From NCBI GenBank assembly GCA_001899685.1, contig MKWG01000043.1, positions 533,498 to 597,497 of the forward strand: a stretch of 64,000 nucleotides of DNA. The letters are read 5' to 3'. Under the pieces are notes generated by a model. The model ran no database searches and had not been told where the DNA came from. It saw only the letters and a program-made list of their open reading frames with translations. Source of the DNA: Sphingobacteriales bacterium 44-15. GTDB lineage: Bacteria; Bacteroidota; Bacteroidia; Chitinophagales; Chitinophagaceae. The position numbers were made by a program, and so were the translations under genes. Shown here piece by piece: positions 43,528 through 52,362 of this stretch (within the stretch, counting starts at the first letter, position 1; each line of letters begins with the position of its first letter).

Positions 43528-45612
43528 ATGAGCAGGTATTTTATAATCTATGTAACTATTATCTTGTTTAGCTGCAACATAGCACATGCGCAGGTAGTTT
43601 TAAGCGATACCGTCAAAAGCCTTGAGGAAATCATTATTATTAAAGAAAAGCAAACCAAGGATTCAAGATCAGGAGCTGTAAAGCTGAGCCACTCGGATAT
43701 TTTATTAATTCCAAGTTTGCTTGGATCAAATGACCCTTTAAAAGCATTGCAAACCCTGCCCGGGATTATTAATGGCGGAGATGGTAATGCAGGACTGTAT
43801 GTGAGAGGCAGTGATCCCGGGCAAACGCAAATATTATATAACGGCATACCGGTATATAACCCCAATCATTTATTCGGGCTGTACTCTGTTTTTAATCCCA
43901 ATAGCATTGGCAGCATAAGTATATACAAATCTGCCCCGCCGGCATGGTACGGAGATCGCCTGGCAGCTTTTGTGGACGTAGAGAGTAACTGGAAAAGACC
44001 AGACTCGGTGCGGCTTAATCTTGATATAGGATTACTGGCAAGTAGTATAGGACTCAAAACCCCGGTCTCAAAAAAAACATTTGCAGACCTGCAGATACGA
44101 AAATCATACATGAATTACACTGTCTGGCCTATAGTAAGCTCCATGACTAAAAAAGGGCGGAGCTATGATAAGATCAGGTATGACTTTTATGATCTTAACA
44201 TAGGTATAAAGCACCAGCTTAATGATAACAACAGCCTGTCATTATCATTATATAACGGTGAAGACCGGTTTCACCTTGCCATTTCAGACAGCAGTAACCA
44301 CCATGCCATGCAATGGGGCAACCTGCTTGCCGGTCTGCAATGGAATGGTTATTTTAAAAACCAGGTATCGCTGGTAAGTAAACTTTACTATACCGGATAC
44401 AAGTTTAGCTTCGGAGTGACTCTTGGAGATATTTATGCCAGGATCATTAACCGCATTCAAACAACTGGGTTTGAAAATAAATTGACAAAGCAATGGAAAG
44501 ATCACGTTCTTAATGCAGGTATTTCTTTTAAATATCATACTATAAGTCCGTACAACACCACCTCAGATATAAACGGAGAGCCCAACACCGGGGATAATAT
44601 ACTGACACAACATGCTTTTGAAACAAATTTCTTTATAAATGATGGTATAACGTTCTCACGAAAGTGGTTTACCAATATAGGGATCAGGTATACGCAGTTT
44701 AATTATAAAGGAGACAGGGACAGTACTATCAACAGGAAGGCTTATCGCTGGATAGCTCCTTCTTTAAGCCTCCGTTATACAATTACCAACGAGCTGTTTT
44801 TAAGGCTTGGCGCCAATATTAGCTATCAGCCACTGCATTTAATTCCCGTAAGCACGAATGCTTTACCTATTGATTTCTGGATTGCAGACAATGAATTAAT
44901 GAAACCTTCAACAGCAAAACAATTTTCATTAGGCATATATACACAGCACAAAAAATCATACGAAGCCTATCTTGATTTGTTTTACAAACGCATGGACCAT
45001 CTAATGGAATACACCGGTTACTTTTCACAGGAACAGCATGATGATATTACCCGCCAGTTTTATTACGGTAAAGGAAACAGTTATGGCGCCGAAATATTAT
45101 TAAAGAAAACCAGCGGAAAGCTTACCGGTAGCATTTCATATACATTCTCACGCAGCTTACGGCAATTTGCAATGATCAATGATGGTAAGCAATTCCCATT
45201 TAAGTATGACCGTCCCAATCAGCTCGTCATTACCGCTCATTACACTTTAACAGAAAAGGTAAGCTTAAGCGCTTTATTTACATTTTGCGACGGCAGCACC
45301 TACACGCCGGAAATGGCAAGATATATGATAAGGGATAATGTAATAACCGAATACGGAGATTATAACAGTAACAGAATTGCAGCATATCACCGGCTGGATC
45401 TTTCCCTGGTGTATAAAATGAAGCCTCTCGGGAAGTTTAAGCAGGAAATGAATTTCTCTGTTATAAATGTATACAACCACAAAAATGTTTTGTACAACTA
45501 TTATAAATATTCAGGAGAATTATCAGGCAGCCACCCTTATATAAAAAGCGAGATGAGAGATATATCTGTGCTTCCGATTATACCGAGCGTGGTGTACAAA
45601 TTAAGTTTATGA
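43528..45612 (+). CDS. TonB-dependent receptor without N-terminal regulatory domain
   Basis: The start at 43528 (MSRYFIIYVTIILFSCNIAHAQ) gives a signal peptide. After a short linker the plug begins (PSLLGSNDPLKALQTLPGIINGGDGNAGLYVRGSDPGQTQILYNGIPVYNPNHLFG), followed by a roughly 500-residue barrel ending in VVYKLSL. It is shorter (695 aa) than SusC proteins and lacks the carboxypeptidase-like module often seen in this receptor type. It overlaps the DUF4249 gene by four bases. The ligand is unknown and need not be a glycan. Confidence 0.88.
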   Translation: MSRYFIIYVTIILFSCNIAHAQVVLSDTVKSLEEIIIIKEKQTKDSRSGAVKLSHSDILLIPSLLGSNDPLKALQTLPGIINGGDGNAGLYVRGSDPGQTQILYNGIPVYNPNHLFGLYSVFNPNSIGSISIYKSAPPAWYGDRLAAFVDVESNWKRPDSVRLNLDIGLLASSIGLKTPVSKKTFADLQIRKSYMNYTVWPIVSSMTKKGRSYDKIRYDFYDLNIGIKHQLNDNNSLSLSLYNGEDRFHLAISDSSNHHAMQWGNLLAGLQWNGYFKNQVSLVSKLYYTGYKFSFGVTLGDIYARIINRIQTTGFENKLTKQWKDHVLNAGISFKYHTISPYNTTSDINGEPNTGDNILTQHAFETNFFINDGITFSRKWFTNIGIRYTQFNYKGDRDSTINRKAYRWIAPSLSLRYTITNELFLRLGANISYQPLHLIPVSTNALPIDFWIADNELMKPSTAKQFSLGIYTQHKKSYEAYLDLFYKRMDHLMEYTGYFSQEQHDDITRQFYYGKGNSYGAEILLKKTSGKLTGSISYTFSRSLRQFAMINDGKQFPFKYDRPNQLVITAHYTLTEKVSLSALFTFCDGSTYTPEMARYMIRDNVITEYGDYNSNRIAAYHRLDLSLVYKMKPLGKFKQEMNFSVINVYNHKNVLYNYYKYSGELSGSHPYIKSEMRDISVLPIIPSVVYKLSL

Positions 45613-46439
45613 TGAAAATATTGTTTTCTCTGCTGATCATAATATGCTGTACCGCCTGTAACAAAGCGGTAAACACCAAAACCTTCGCGCCTAAGTTTGT
45701 TGTTGAAGGCTGGATTGAAAATGATGATTTTCCCGTGGTCAAGCTTACTCATAATCTTCCTGTTGATGCGGTACTTGATTCCGCCCAGTTAGAGGAAATT
45801 GTTATTCGTTGGGCGAAAGTAGAAGTACAAACAGACGACGCCTCCGAAATATTGACCCTTGTAAGAGATAAAAATATATTTCCATACTACATTTACAAAG
45901 GCACACAATTAAGGGGAAAAACCGGCAAAAAGTATAAGCTGATCGTGACGTATGCGGAAAATGTATTAACAGCAGAGACCAGCATACCCGGTAAGCCACT
46001 CATTGATAATGTAAACTTTTATAAGGTAGACGACAGCTCTTACCAGGTAAATCTTTCCTTTACCGATAATGCCGGCAGCAAAGATTATTATCGCTTTTAC
46101 ACAAAACCAGACAGCTCAGCACTATATAGCCCTACTACTCCCGGCGGTTTCAGCGATGCGTTATTTAATGGCAGGAGTGTTTCCTTTCAGTTGTTCCGCA
46201 ACCGTTATTCCAATATCTCGCCTTATACCGGAGCTTATTTTCATTACGGTGATAAAGTGAATGTAAAGCTGACAAACATGGACAGTATAAGCTTTACCTG
46301 CTGGGAAGCAATAAGCAGGGAAACCGCACGAATACCTTTTTTGAACAGTGGCGGCGATATACCATCCAATATCAGGGGAGCGGCTTTAGGAATATGGTAT
46401 GGCGCAGCTTCCAGCGTTCATACAGCCATTGCATATTAA
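45609..46439 (+). CDS. DUF4249-family lipoprotein
   Basis: This 276-residue lipoprotein has lipobox IIICCTACNKA. It has the DUF4249 pattern: KFVVEGWIENDDFPVVKLTHNLPVD, YTYAENVLTAETSIP-like turns and a C-terminal Ig-like part (GIWYGAASSVHTAIAY). DUF4249 lipoproteins are regularly encoded next to TonB-dependent receptors in Bacteroidota and may act as their surface partners. The start codon overlaps the receptor's stop (ATGA), so translation is coupled. Confidence 0.85.
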   Translation: MMKILFSLLIIICCTACNKAVNTKTFAPKFVVEGWIENDDFPVVKLTHNLPVDAVLDSAQLEEIVIRWAKVEVQTDDASEILTLVRDKNIFPYYIYKGTQLRGKTGKKYKLIVTYAENVLTAETSIPGKPLIDNVNFYKVDDSSYQVNLSFTDNAGSKDYYRFYTKPDSSALYSPTTPGGFSDALFNGRSVSFQLFRNRYSNISPYTGAYFHYGDKVNVKLTNMDSISFTCWEAISRETARIPFLNSGGDIPSNIRGAALGIWYGAASSVHTAIAY

Positions 46440-46440
46440 A

Positions 46441-46464
46441 AAAGGCAGTCCGGGGACTGCCTTT
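46441..46464. terminator. Bidirectional terminator between convergent genes
   Basis: A perfect 11-bp stem, aaaggcagtcc / ggactgccttt with a 2-nt loop, is flanked by an A-run on the left and ttt on the right. The longer T-run is on the minus strand, so it best serves the lipoprotein gene ending at 46483. Confidence 0.8.
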
Positions 46465-46482
46465 CAGATCAAAAAAATCTTC

Positions 46483-47799
46483 TTATTTAAACTTGTCAGT
46501 GAAATCTTCGTAATCTGCCTTCAGCTCTTCAAACCCGCTGTCACTAAAAGTTTCAAAATCAATTTTAGAGCCATCTCCAAATACTAATATCGCGTCTACG
46601 TAAGGATCAAGCTCACAGTATTCGCTTCCGTCAGACAGTGGCAAGCAATATTCTTCTCCGTATTTAACGGCATATTCCAGAGAAGAAATAATTTCACTGG
46701 TCTGTGTATTCACTACTACCGCTTTCGTGTATTTCTGCATCACCTCCGCTTCATTTCGTGCATCGCGCACGTTCGCAGTATCCTGGGCCTGGTAGTATTG
46801 TTTTTCAGCTGCAAAGTATGCCGGAGTGTCATACTCCACATTGCCAAAATAATCATACCAGTCAGGATATTCAATATCCTGCCTGTTGGCAACATATTGG
46901 TCAATATCCGCCCACATAGCAATTTTTATATTCCCAATAGTAATAAGCGAATTGGCTGAGCTCAAAATATCATTTACTTCTTCTGCATCCTGCAACTGCT
47001 GAAGATTAAAATTTTTGTTGTTGCTGTTAACTGCAAATTCAAAGATCTGGGCATCTGCCTTCTTTATGCTCAATACTTCGTCAACGATATTATTTTCATT
47101 TTTAAACACATTGCTGAAACTATATTCGTCCATCGTTATTTTAGTATCGGTAGTTTTAGGCAGCCCATCGCTATAATATGCATGGGTAGAAGAAAGCGTT
47201 AATACGGTTGCCGACCCTACTTTTAAATCGCCTGAGATTTCAGAAGGAAGCTCATAAGTATCCTCACCGTTAGCGGATGTTGCCTGTATACCACTGCTTT
47301 TATAAGTAAGCGTTAAATTAGCGTCGTTAACCGTGCCATTTTTCGCAGAAGGGAATATGAAACTCAGCCTGTCTGATGAGGCAGCCTTATCCCATTCTTT
47401 GGTTGAGGAATTATAAGTAAAAATGCCGTAAAGCTCATTTAATCCTTTTTGCCGCTTTGAAGGCTTGTTGATCTCTGCTACGGCTTTTAACACTGCGCCA
47501 ACTTTTTTTGATTTCCTGCTTATATTCAGCATCTGCCTTGCTTCGTAGTTTATGTCCGGGGTATTTAAATCGCCTAACGCCTCCAACACTGTTACAGCCT
47601 GCAAATCAGGAACATTTTCAATTTTTTTGATAAAATCCCTGCCTTCTTTCTCTAAAAATGCCTTATTATTTTCAACAGAGGCTTTGTTATAGGGAAGTTC
47701 AAACAAATCGGTAGTGTCTGTGGTTTCATCTTTGCTTTTTTTACAACTGAAAGCAAACAGACATACACCAAGCACTAACACTAACTGGTAGATTTTCAT
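46483..47799 (-). CDS. Large lipoprotein, unknown
   Basis: This is a 438-residue lipoprotein with lipobox LFAFSCKKSKDE. It has a mixed alpha/beta sequence with a helical N-terminal half, a beta-rich middle (NLTLTYKSSGIQATSANGEDTYELPSEISGDLKVGSATVLTLSSTHAYY) and an acidic C-terminus. I recognise no domain. It stands alone between two larger loci and ends at a strong terminator. Confidence 0.7.
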   Translation of the reverse strand: MKIYQLVLVLGVCLFAFSCKKSKDETTDTTDLFELPYNKASVENNKAFLEKEGRDFIKKIENVPDLQAVTVLEALGDLNTPDINYEARQMLNISRKSKKVGAVLKAVAEINKPSKRQKGLNELYGIFTYNSSTKEWDKAASSDRLSFIFPSAKNGTVNDANLTLTYKSSGIQATSANGEDTYELPSEISGDLKVGSATVLTLSSTHAYYSDGLPKTTDTKITMDEYSFSNVFKNENNIVDEVLSIKKADAQIFEFAVNSNNKNFNLQQLQDAEEVNDILSSANSLITIGNIKIAMWADIDQYVANRQDIEYPDWYDYFGNVEYDTPAYFAAEKQYYQAQDTANVRDARNEAEVMQKYTKAVVVNTQTSEIISSLEYAVKYGEEYCLPLSDGSEYCELDPYVDAILVFGDGSKIDFETFSDSGFEELKADYEDFTDKFK

Positions 47800-47941
47800 T
47801 GAATGTCAATTTAAAGATTACAAATAAGTACAAAAATAACTAACGCCGTAACGTTAATATAATTATATACATATTTTATTTTTTGATACTATTTCGGAAT
47901 AAATAAGAGCTCCTGCCTAAAGCCTTCCTGGTAAGCTTTTC

Positions 47942-48274
47942 TACCTGTCCGCCGTTTCTGATGTACAGGGTAATTTTTCCATTGAAGCGGAAAGAGGATC
48001 CACCATTGAGTTTTCTTATGTAGGCTATGCCAAGCAAACCATAAAAGTGGGAGCGCAAACCAGTATCGATATTGTAATGCAGACTGCGGAAAACAAGCTG
48101 AATGAGGTGGTTGTAGTAGGTTGTAATACGCAAACCAGGCACAACCTTAATAGCGTATGGAATTGCCAGCTTCAAGATAACCTGCAGCCGCCCCAAAGCG
48201 ATTATAGCTTTACACCCGGAAAAATTACAGGTATCCGGCTAAAATGTATTAAACATTATATAGTAAGATGGTGA
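47942..48274 (+). pseudogene. Relic of a susC gene (N-terminal part)
   Basis: The frame reads SDVQGNFSIEAERGSTIEFSYVGYAKQTIKVGAQTSIDIVMQ and then LNEVVVVGCNTQTRHNLNSV. This is the end of the carboxypeptidase-like module and the TonB box of a SusC protein. The usual VVVVGYGTQ has decayed to VVVVGCNTQ, the signal peptide is missing and the frame ends before the plug. It lies on the plus strand between two minus-strand genes. The stretch 47800-47941 contains nothing else I can support. Confidence 0.7.
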
Positions 48275-48289
48275 CAATTATTAAAGTTT

Positions 48290-50659
48290 TTATTTCAGCC
48301 TAAGCTCTATATCCACTATTTGTTGATTACGAATAATACTAAGCGACATTTGACCTTTCCAGTTTAGTGACTGGTAAATATCTATTAGTGCATGTATATC
48401 TGAAACGAGTTTTCCGCCCGCTTCCCGGATAACGTCTTTTGCTCTAAGCCCCGACATGAACAGCAAACTTTTTTCAGGGGCATTCATGACCACCACACCT
48501 TTTTCATCAGGCAATCCATACGCAGAGCGGTCCCCGAGCCCATCTACTGATTTTACTTTTCCTCCCAGAAAATCTACTATGATTGATCTGTCAGCCAGCC
48601 CGGCGTCTATAATCAGCAAAGGGATCTGCGGTTGCATAGCAAGTCTTTTCAATTCCGGGCTTTGAACCCCAAACTTATCCATTGGAAAATTTTTGAAGCC
48701 CAATATAAGAGCAGGCGACCTGTTGCTCACCCTGTAATCCCCATTTGCAGGATCTACGAATAACGGATCTCCTGCCATACTATGTGCATCAGTGCCATTT
48801 TTCCTGGCATTTTGCAGGGCAGTTGTATCGGGAAAGAGATTATAATCTACTTCCTTTCCCCAATCGGTTATTTGTATGGGAGCGTATTTCTTCATTACTA
48901 TATTTTTTCTGAAAACATCACCGCTATTTTTGAACCAGACATGGGGGTGAAAAGAATTGTTGATCATAATATTGTTTTCTACAATCCTGTAAAAACCTTC
49001 TCTCAATTTCAACCCGCCATTAAGGCAAAGATTATTGTAAATATGGTAATTGGAGGATCCGTCGTCCAGATCAACATCCCAGCCATGATCGCACCTGAAA
49101 CGATTATTCCTGATAATGGTTTGCTTCCGGGCATCCAGCAGTATAAGTTCCGGGTGTACTGCCACAAGGCTATCCATGTACCTTCTGTCCGGCGCCCAGT
49201 AACGGTCACGCCCCCACGAATTAAAAGAGCCATGGTCTCCTGTTTCACGTACCGTATTGAACACGTCATTGTATTCGAGCAAATGCCCCCCAAAACACCC
49301 GTCGCCGATATTAATGCCTGCACGGGAAGTATTGTAAATTGTATTATGACTTACCGTAATTGAAGAAGCAATTTCAATTTCTACTCCGGTAGCCTGCTTT
49401 TCAATTTCTCCCAGATCATGCAGCAAGTTGTCGGAAACGACACAATCCTGCGGATAATTATCCGTTTTGGGGCCCGGCGTTTTATCCAGCGAAGGGTAGG
49501 GAATATAATTTTCATACCCGAATGAAGCGGAACGAACTGCTTTTACATCCCCGATAAAGCAAACGGCATTGGCGCCGGTATTGTAAATATGGCAACCTGT
49601 AATAGTATCTTTTTTATTATAATTACTCAGCATAACTGCATTTCCACCAATACCTTCAAATATGCAATCTGCTATTTTACAACCTTCCGTACCATCCATT
49701 AGTATTGCCCCTCCGCGATAAATCGTCCAGTCACTGCGCAGCAAAGGCTCTTTTGTATCCATAAAGGTTCTTTCATTATGAGCAAAACGGATACCTTCAA
49801 TCTTAACGTTCTTTAAAGGCCTAACCGCCGTACCATGCAGCTCAATACTGTTTTTCAGATGAGATACTTCAATAACAGCATTATATAGCCTGGTATCATC
49901 ATGGGGATAATAATAGAGCACATGTTGTTCCCCATCAAGATACCATTCTCCCGGCGCATCCAGCTCCTCAAAAATATTTTCTACAAAACGATATTTTTTA
50001 TGCATTTTATTCGGACGGTTATTTTGCCAGCCGCCTTCCAACTGCACATTCCCGGCTGTGTCTGCACCGGTTATCCGGTAATGAAAGCCACCCCATTCGT
50101 AAGCATGCAATGCATGCACATATCCTCCTTCAGGATGTTTCCACTCCTTCACCCGCTGTTGCGACAATGCATCAGCAGCAGTGCCATGAAATACCCGTGC
50201 CGTGGAGTCGTAATCAGGATAGCGGGCAAGCACCTGCAATTTACCATCCACATACAGCCGTTCGAATACTATACCTTCCGGGACAACAGCTTTAAAAATA
50301 CCGCCCCGATAAGGTTGCCACTGCAACTGCAGGCGACGCCCTGCACTTATGGTAACCTTTTCACTTTTATAAGCCTGAATGCTTAGAGCAATGCCGTGAA
50401 ATGATGCTGCATCAAGATTAATTGTTGCAGGCAAATAATACACACCTTCTCTTAACTCAATACTCACTTTCTTATCAGCTTTATTCCTGGCATATTCCAA
50501 TGCATGCGATAAACTTAAAAAGGGCTTAGCTATGGAGCCGTCATTTTTATCAGTGCCCTGAGGCGATACAAACAATCTCAACTGCGCCATAGCAGATATA
50601 CCGGGAATAAAAAAGCTTAGAATCAGAAAAAGAACTCTTGTGATGATGTGCATATACAT
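48290..50659 (-). CDS. Secreted right-handed beta-helix protein with C-terminal PDZ-like segment (possibly GH141-like)
   Basis: The start at 50659 (MYMHIITRVLFLILSFFIPGISAMAQ) gives a signal peptide. The first strands read RLFVSPQGTDKNDGSIAKPFLSLSHALEYA, a start often seen in extracellular parallel beta-helix enzymes. The helix coils run to about residue 650 (NITVSHNT-type repeats, ETGDHGSFNSWGRDRYW). The HGSFNSWGRDR motif reminds me of GH141-type proteins, whose known members include an alpha-L-fucosidase and a xylanase. That assignment is tentative. The last 80 residues look like a PDZ domain (GLRAKDVIREAGGKLVSDIHALIDIYQ). It is the last gene of PUL 3. Confidence 0.7.
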   Translation of the reverse strand: MYMHIITRVLFLILSFFIPGISAMAQLRLFVSPQGTDKNDGSIAKPFLSLSHALEYARNKADKKVSIELREGVYYLPATINLDAASFHGIALSIQAYKSEKVTISAGRRLQLQWQPYRGGIFKAVVPEGIVFERLYVDGKLQVLARYPDYDSTARVFHGTAADALSQQRVKEWKHPEGGYVHALHAYEWGGFHYRITGADTAGNVQLEGGWQNNRPNKMHKKYRFVENIFEELDAPGEWYLDGEQHVLYYYPHDDTRLYNAVIEVSHLKNSIELHGTAVRPLKNVKIEGIRFAHNERTFMDTKEPLLRSDWTIYRGGAILMDGTEGCKIADCIFEGIGGNAVMLSNYNKKDTITGCHIYNTGANAVCFIGDVKAVRSASFGYENYIPYPSLDKTPGPKTDNYPQDCVVSDNLLHDLGEIEKQATGVEIEIASSITVSHNTIYNTSRAGINIGDGCFGGHLLEYNDVFNTVRETGDHGSFNSWGRDRYWAPDRRYMDSLVAVHPELILLDARKQTIIRNNRFRCDHGWDVDLDDGSSNYHIYNNLCLNGGLKLREGFYRIVENNIMINNSFHPHVWFKNSGDVFRKNIVMKKYAPIQITDWGKEVDYNLFPDTTALQNARKNGTDAHSMAGDPLFVDPANGDYRVSNRSPALILGFKNFPMDKFGVQSPELKRLAMQPQIPLLIIDAGLADRSIIVDFLGGKVKSVDGLGDRSAYGLPDEKGVVVMNAPEKSLLFMSGLRAKDVIREAGGKLVSDIHALIDIYQSLNWKGQMSLSIIRNQQIVDIELRLK

Positions 50660-50683
50660 GTCTTTTTTGTGCCCAAATACTAA

Positions 50684-50808
50684 TGCTATGTCAAACGTGA
50701 AATGTGAGGCGTGAAACATTCTTTCACCTTTATCTCCTGCCTGCCATGCCTACGGCAGGTAAACCAGTAGGCAAGTCTCACTTTTCACGATAACACGCAG
50801 ACATAGTT
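50684..50808. repeat. Palindromic intergenic repeat with terminal inverted repeats (family member 7)
   Basis: The ends are ctatgtc and gacatag. Left part tcaaacgtgaaa and right part gcaagtctcacttttcacga match the 77-bp repeats. The centre has a cctgcc/ggcagg hairpin, like the copy at 4066. The tail cttgacttaacacta is shared with 4183-4197. It fills the gap between the GH29-like and beta-helix genes. Confidence 0.65.
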
Positions 50809-50822
50809 GGCTTGACTTAACA

Positions 50823-52280
50823 CTATTTTTCTTTCTTTACATTTTTATTCAATTGCTTTAGCAGCAACTGTGTCTTTGGAGAAATGCTGCCGTCCTGGTA
50901 AATCTGCACATTCATAATGGGAAGGTTTTTTCTTTCAATCGCCATTCGAACAATATGTGTTAAATCATCAACAGAAAGCAACGGATCGGGAATATCTTCA
51001 TTCGGTTGCGTGTGCGTCCAGTCCCCGGGCTCCAGCAGCCCACAAAATGTCGCCCTGAGCCCTTTTTGCGGACCTGCAGTAAAATAGCCATCTCCACCTA
51101 TAGTAAGGTATTTAGGTGTAGCTGCATTGGGAGTGATGCCTAACTCTCCTCCATAAAAATCCTGGAAATCTGTAAATCCCGGATAGATCCAGGAATTGTA
51201 TCCTACAACAATATTCTTATTCTTCTGCTTCAAAACAGCGGTCATCTTTTCAAAGGGCGCATTATACGGGTAAAGCGTCATCCCGTCATCTATCCACACT
51301 CCTGCAATCTTGCCGCCATAGCGTTCTCCTATCTCTTTATAAATGGAAATTAAGCTATTGAAATAGCCTGTTGATTTGACTGAAGACAACATAGTTTCTT
51401 TTCGCCAGCCTAACCGGTCAATTCTGAAATTGCAGTAGATAATTAAATGTATGCCATATACCTCCAAAGCATCTGCCAGATCAGCTATCAGATCTCTTTG
51501 TGTGGTATTTCCAGGCAGCAGGCTGTCGAGTGCCGCCAGCGGCCCGGGAAAAGTCTGCAGCGCCCAGCTTGTAGTGAAAACAATAAAATCTGCACCTGTT
51601 GATTTTACCATTGCGGCAAAAGCATTTACATTAAAGTCATCAACTGCTTGTTCATAAGATTTTGCACTACCTCTTCGGGGCTGGCTACGGGCATTCCAAT
51701 GAATAAACAGACCATACTTTGCTTCGTTTAGCCATAAGGGTTCGCCCCGCAGGGACTCCGCTTTAAGATGCTCTTGTTCCCATACCGGGACCCTGGCAAG
51801 TTCAAGAGAATACAGGCTGATCGCAGCGCTTGTATCGGGGAATTCGGCTGTAAGGTGAAGCTGTTGTATCCCTGTATCCAATGCTAAGGTTGAAGCGAAA
51901 AACAACTTATCCCAACCCTCGCTCTCCCTCTGCAATTTTACGCTTCCCCGGGAAGAAGATAGCACAAAGGTCACTTCATGATGGCTGGCAACCTTCAGGG
52001 ATCGCTTAATTTCCATTAGCATGGCAAATTTGTAATTGCCCTGCCCGGAAATATGCACTGTCCATGTAAACGACTGCTGCGAATTTCTCCAATTTTCTAC
52101 GGCAAATATCTTGGGGTTTTTATCAAGATCCTGGTAAGGGTGGCTGGCTAATCCACCGCTAAGCATAGCCATGGCAGCAGGCAGCTCGCATACCTGGTCT
52201 TTTTGAGAAAATATAATTTTTTGCCCTGTAGCATGATGGTATCCAAGCAGAACCAATACAAGGAATACATTCCTCTTCAT
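50823..52280 (-). CDS. GH29-like alpha-L-fucosidase with an N-terminal beta domain
   Basis: This is an exported 485-residue protein (signal peptide ending ATGQ). Residues of about 30-175 form a beta-sandwich-like domain (FTWTVHISGQGNYKFAMLMEIKRSLKVASHHEVTFVL). A GH29-type barrel follows from about 185 (LNEAKYGLFIHWN, FIVFTTSWALQTF, YGIHLIIYCNFRIDRLGW). GVWIDDGMTLYP is in the place of the nucleophile motif, usually WFDGG or similar, so an Asp is available though the context is unusual. GH29 enzymes release terminal L-fucose. A divergent substrate is possible. Confidence 0.7.
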   Translation of the reverse strand: MKRNVFLVLVLLGYHHATGQKIIFSQKDQVCELPAAMAMLSGGLASHPYQDLDKNPKIFAVENWRNSQQSFTWTVHISGQGNYKFAMLMEIKRSLKVASHHEVTFVLSSSRGSVKLQRESEGWDKLFFASTLALDTGIQQLHLTAEFPDTSAAISLYSLELARVPVWEQEHLKAESLRGEPLWLNEAKYGLFIHWNARSQPRRGSAKSYEQAVDDFNVNAFAAMVKSTGADFIVFTTSWALQTFPGPLAALDSLLPGNTTQRDLIADLADALEVYGIHLIIYCNFRIDRLGWRKETMLSSVKSTGYFNSLISIYKEIGERYGGKIAGVWIDDGMTLYPYNAPFEKMTAVLKQKNKNIVVGYNSWIYPGFTDFQDFYGGELGITPNAATPKYLTIGGDGYFTAGPQKGLRATFCGLLEPGDWTHTQPNEDIPDPLLSVDDLTHIVRMAIERKNLPIMNVQIYQDGSISPKTQLLLKQLNKNVKKEK

Positions 52281-52362
52281 ATAGTTTGAAGATTATTGTA
52301 AAAACATCATATTGATTGATCACCGGCAAATGAACAGCCGGTGATCAATCAATAGTATCATA

